A stretch of DNA of 6,978 nucleotides from Actinomycetes bacterium. Its GTDB lineage: Bacteria > Actinomycetota > Acidimicrobiia > Acidimicrobiales > Microtrichaceae. Below are positions 5,668-6,978 of the stretch, piece by piece; position 1 is the stretch's first letter; every line of letters begins with the position of its first letter. The translations under genes and the position numbers were made by a program. The notes beneath the pieces are model-generated. The model was not told where the DNA came from. It worked only from the letters and a program-made list of their open reading frames with translations, and searched no databases. The DNA lies in NCBI GenBank assembly GCA_023427825.1, contig JAEZAI010000118.1, positions 1-6,978 on the forward strand, given 5' to 3'.

Positions 5668-6978
5668 GCGACGGCGACGGCGTGACCGGCGGGGAGGAGG
5701 CCGGGCGCGGCCAGCTCTGGCACGGCCGGTTCGACGTCGCGCCGGCGGAGGCCCTGGTGGAGTTCACCGAGTCGTTGAGCTACGACCAGCGGCTGCTGCC
5801 CGACGACGTGGCGTGCTCCAAGGCCCACGTCCGCGGGCTGCACCGCGCCGGCCTGCTGGACGACGACGAGCTGGCGGCCCTGCTCGGCGGCCTCGACTCG
5901 GTCGAGATGGAGTTCCGCTCGGGCGACCTGCGCTTCGTGCCGTCCGACGAGGACGTCCACACCGCGATCGAGCGACGCGTGACGGAGCTGGTCGGGCCGG
6001 CCGGCGGCAAGATCCACACCGGTCGGTCCCGCAACGACCAGGTGGCGACCGCGTTCCGCCACCACGTGGTGCGTCAGCTCGCCGTCACCGCGGACCTGGT
6101 GCTGGGGCTCGTCGACGTGCTGGCCGCCCGCGCCGACCGGTCGCTGACCGAGGGGTCCGGCGGCGGTCCCGTCCGGCTGCCCGGCTACACGCATCTGCAG
6201 CGGGCCCAGCCGGTGCTGCTGGCCCATCACCTGATGGCCCACGCCTGGGCGTTGCTGCGCGACGTCGACCGGCTGGCCGACTGCCGTCGGCGCGTGGACG
6301 TGTCGCCCCTGGGTGCGGGCGCGCTGGCCGGCACCTCGCTGCCGCTCGACCCCGACGCGACCGCGGCCGATGCCGGCTTCCCGGCGCGCTTCGAGAACTC
6401 CCTCGACGCCACGTCCGACCGGGACTTCGTGGCCGAGTCGCTGTTCGTGCTCTGCACGATCGGGCTGCACCTGTCGCGCATGGGGGAGGAGGTCGTCCTG
6501 TGGACCAGCGACGAGTTCGGCTTCGCCGTGCTCGACGACACGTACGCCACCGGCTCGTCGATGATGCCGCAGAAGAAGAACCCCGACGTCGCCGAGCTGG
6601 CCCGGGGCAAGGCCGGTCGGTTGATCGGCGACCTCACGGGCTTCCTGGCGACCATGAAGTCGCTGCCGCTGGCCTACAACCGCGACCTCCAGGAGGACAA
6701 GGAGCCGCTGTTCGACGCGCTCGACACGGTCCGCCTGGGCCTGCTCGCCATGCAGGGCCTCTGGTCGACGATCTCGTTCCGGCCCGAGCGCATGGCCGAG
6801 GCGGCCGACTCGCCGTACGCGGCCGCGACCGACCTGGCCGAGCTCCTGGTGACCGACGGCGTGCCGTTCCGCTCGGCCCACGGGATCGTCGGCGCGCTCG
6901 TGCGCCGCTCGCTCGATGAGGGCATCCCGCTGGCCGACCTGGTGGCCGCCGAGCCCGAGCTGGGGGAGCGCGGCGCCG
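5664..6978 (+). CDS. argH: Argininosuccinate lyase, 3'-truncated
   Basis: ArgH cleaves argininosuccinate to arginine and fumarate, the last step of the pathway. The frame stays open from the ATG at 5664 to the window end, giving 438 residues. Usual length is about 460-475, so some 20-40 C-terminal residues and the stop lie outside. Visible motifs are LWHGRF (18-23), SDEDVHTAIE, HTGRSRNDQ (117-125), and PGYTHLQRAQPV with the catalytic-region His at 176. The fumarase/lyase signature GSSMMPQKKNP (297-307) carries the mobile-loop serines at 298-299 (codons from 6555). TDLAELLVTDGVPFR is also typical. About 17 residues precede LWHGRF, a slightly longer N-terminus than E. coli ArgH, and a glycine-rich insertion (164-168) precedes the PGYTHLQ motif. 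The start overlaps the argG stop as ATGA. There is no strong ribosome site nearby, so translation probably depends on coupling to argG. Confidence 0.96.
   Translation, partial: MSDGDGVTGGEEAGRGQLWHGRFDVAPAEALVEFTESLSYDQRLLPDDVACSKAHVRGLHRAGLLDDDELAALLGGLDSVEMEFRSGDLRFVPSDEDVHTAIERRVTELVGPAGGKIHTGRSRNDQVATAFRHHVVRQLAVTADLVLGLVDVLAARADRSLTEGSGGGPVRLPGYTHLQRAQPVLLAHHLMAHAWALLRDVDRLADCRRRVDVSPLGAGALAGTSLPLDPDATAADAGFPARFENSLDATSDRDFVAESLFVLCTIGLHLSRMGEEVVLWTSDEFGFAVLDDTYATGSSMMPQKKNPDVAELARGKAGRLIGDLTGFLATMKSLPLAYNRDLQEDKEPLFDALDTVRLGLLAMQGLWSTISFRPERMAEAADSPYAAATDLAELLVTDGVPFRSAHGIVGALVRRSLDEGIPLADLVAAEPELGERGA

Noticed and set aside
5556..6881. Long minus-strand open frame (441 aa) opposite argH
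   Set aside because: It shows low-complexity Gly/Arg/Val/Gln/His composition and no motifs, and it covers a clear, fully conserved argH.
5813..6919. Plus-strand open frame (368 aa) inside argH
   Set aside because: Its Arg/Pro/Gly-rich translation is a frame shadow. The argH frame starting at 5664 carries all lyase motifs without interruption.

Overview
The window is one compact, GC-rich block of the arginine biosynthesis operon. All seven genes lie on the + strand in the order argC-argB-argD-argF-argR-argG-argH. GC is very high (I judge about 70%, not computed), with strong G/C bias at third codon positions, GTG starts and an in-operon argR. This points to an actinobacterium. The argF variant (SARTR and HPVQ motifs) is not the form I associate with Streptomyces or Mycobacterium, so a deeper lineage such as Acidimicrobiia is possible. 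That placement is a guess that needs a tree.

Layout: argC (5' end cut off by the window) runs to 926. argB covers 923-1855, argD 1852-3012, argF 3012-3941 and argR 3941-4408. After a 62-base gap come argG (4471-5667) and argH (from 5664, cut off by the window end). Every junction except argR/argG is a stop/start overlap: GTGA twice, TGATG twice and ATGA once. This implies one transcript with translational coupling. No stretch over 300 bases lacks a gene. I see no RNA gene, mobile element, CRISPR array or convincing terminator. The operon promoter and any ARG box ahead of argC lie outside the window.

How the genes work together: ArgB phosphorylates N-acetylglutamate, ArgC reduces the product to the semialdehyde and ArgD transaminates it to N-acetylornithine. 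A deacetylation or acetyl-transfer step (ArgJ or ArgE, not encoded here) releases ornithine. ArgF carbamoylates ornithine to citrulline, ArgG makes argininosuccinate, and ArgH splits it to arginine and fumarate. ArgR is the arginine-sensing repressor expected to control the operon. ArgB carries the N-terminal helix typical of arginine-inhibited kinases, so control is probably both transcriptional and allosteric.

The main departures from a textbook operon are the missing argJ between argC and argB, and the argR/argG gap. That gap holds a perfect 15-bp direct repeat of the argR 3' end and a short stretch of unusually low GC. I found no evidence of a new biological system; this is a well-conserved primary-metabolism operon.
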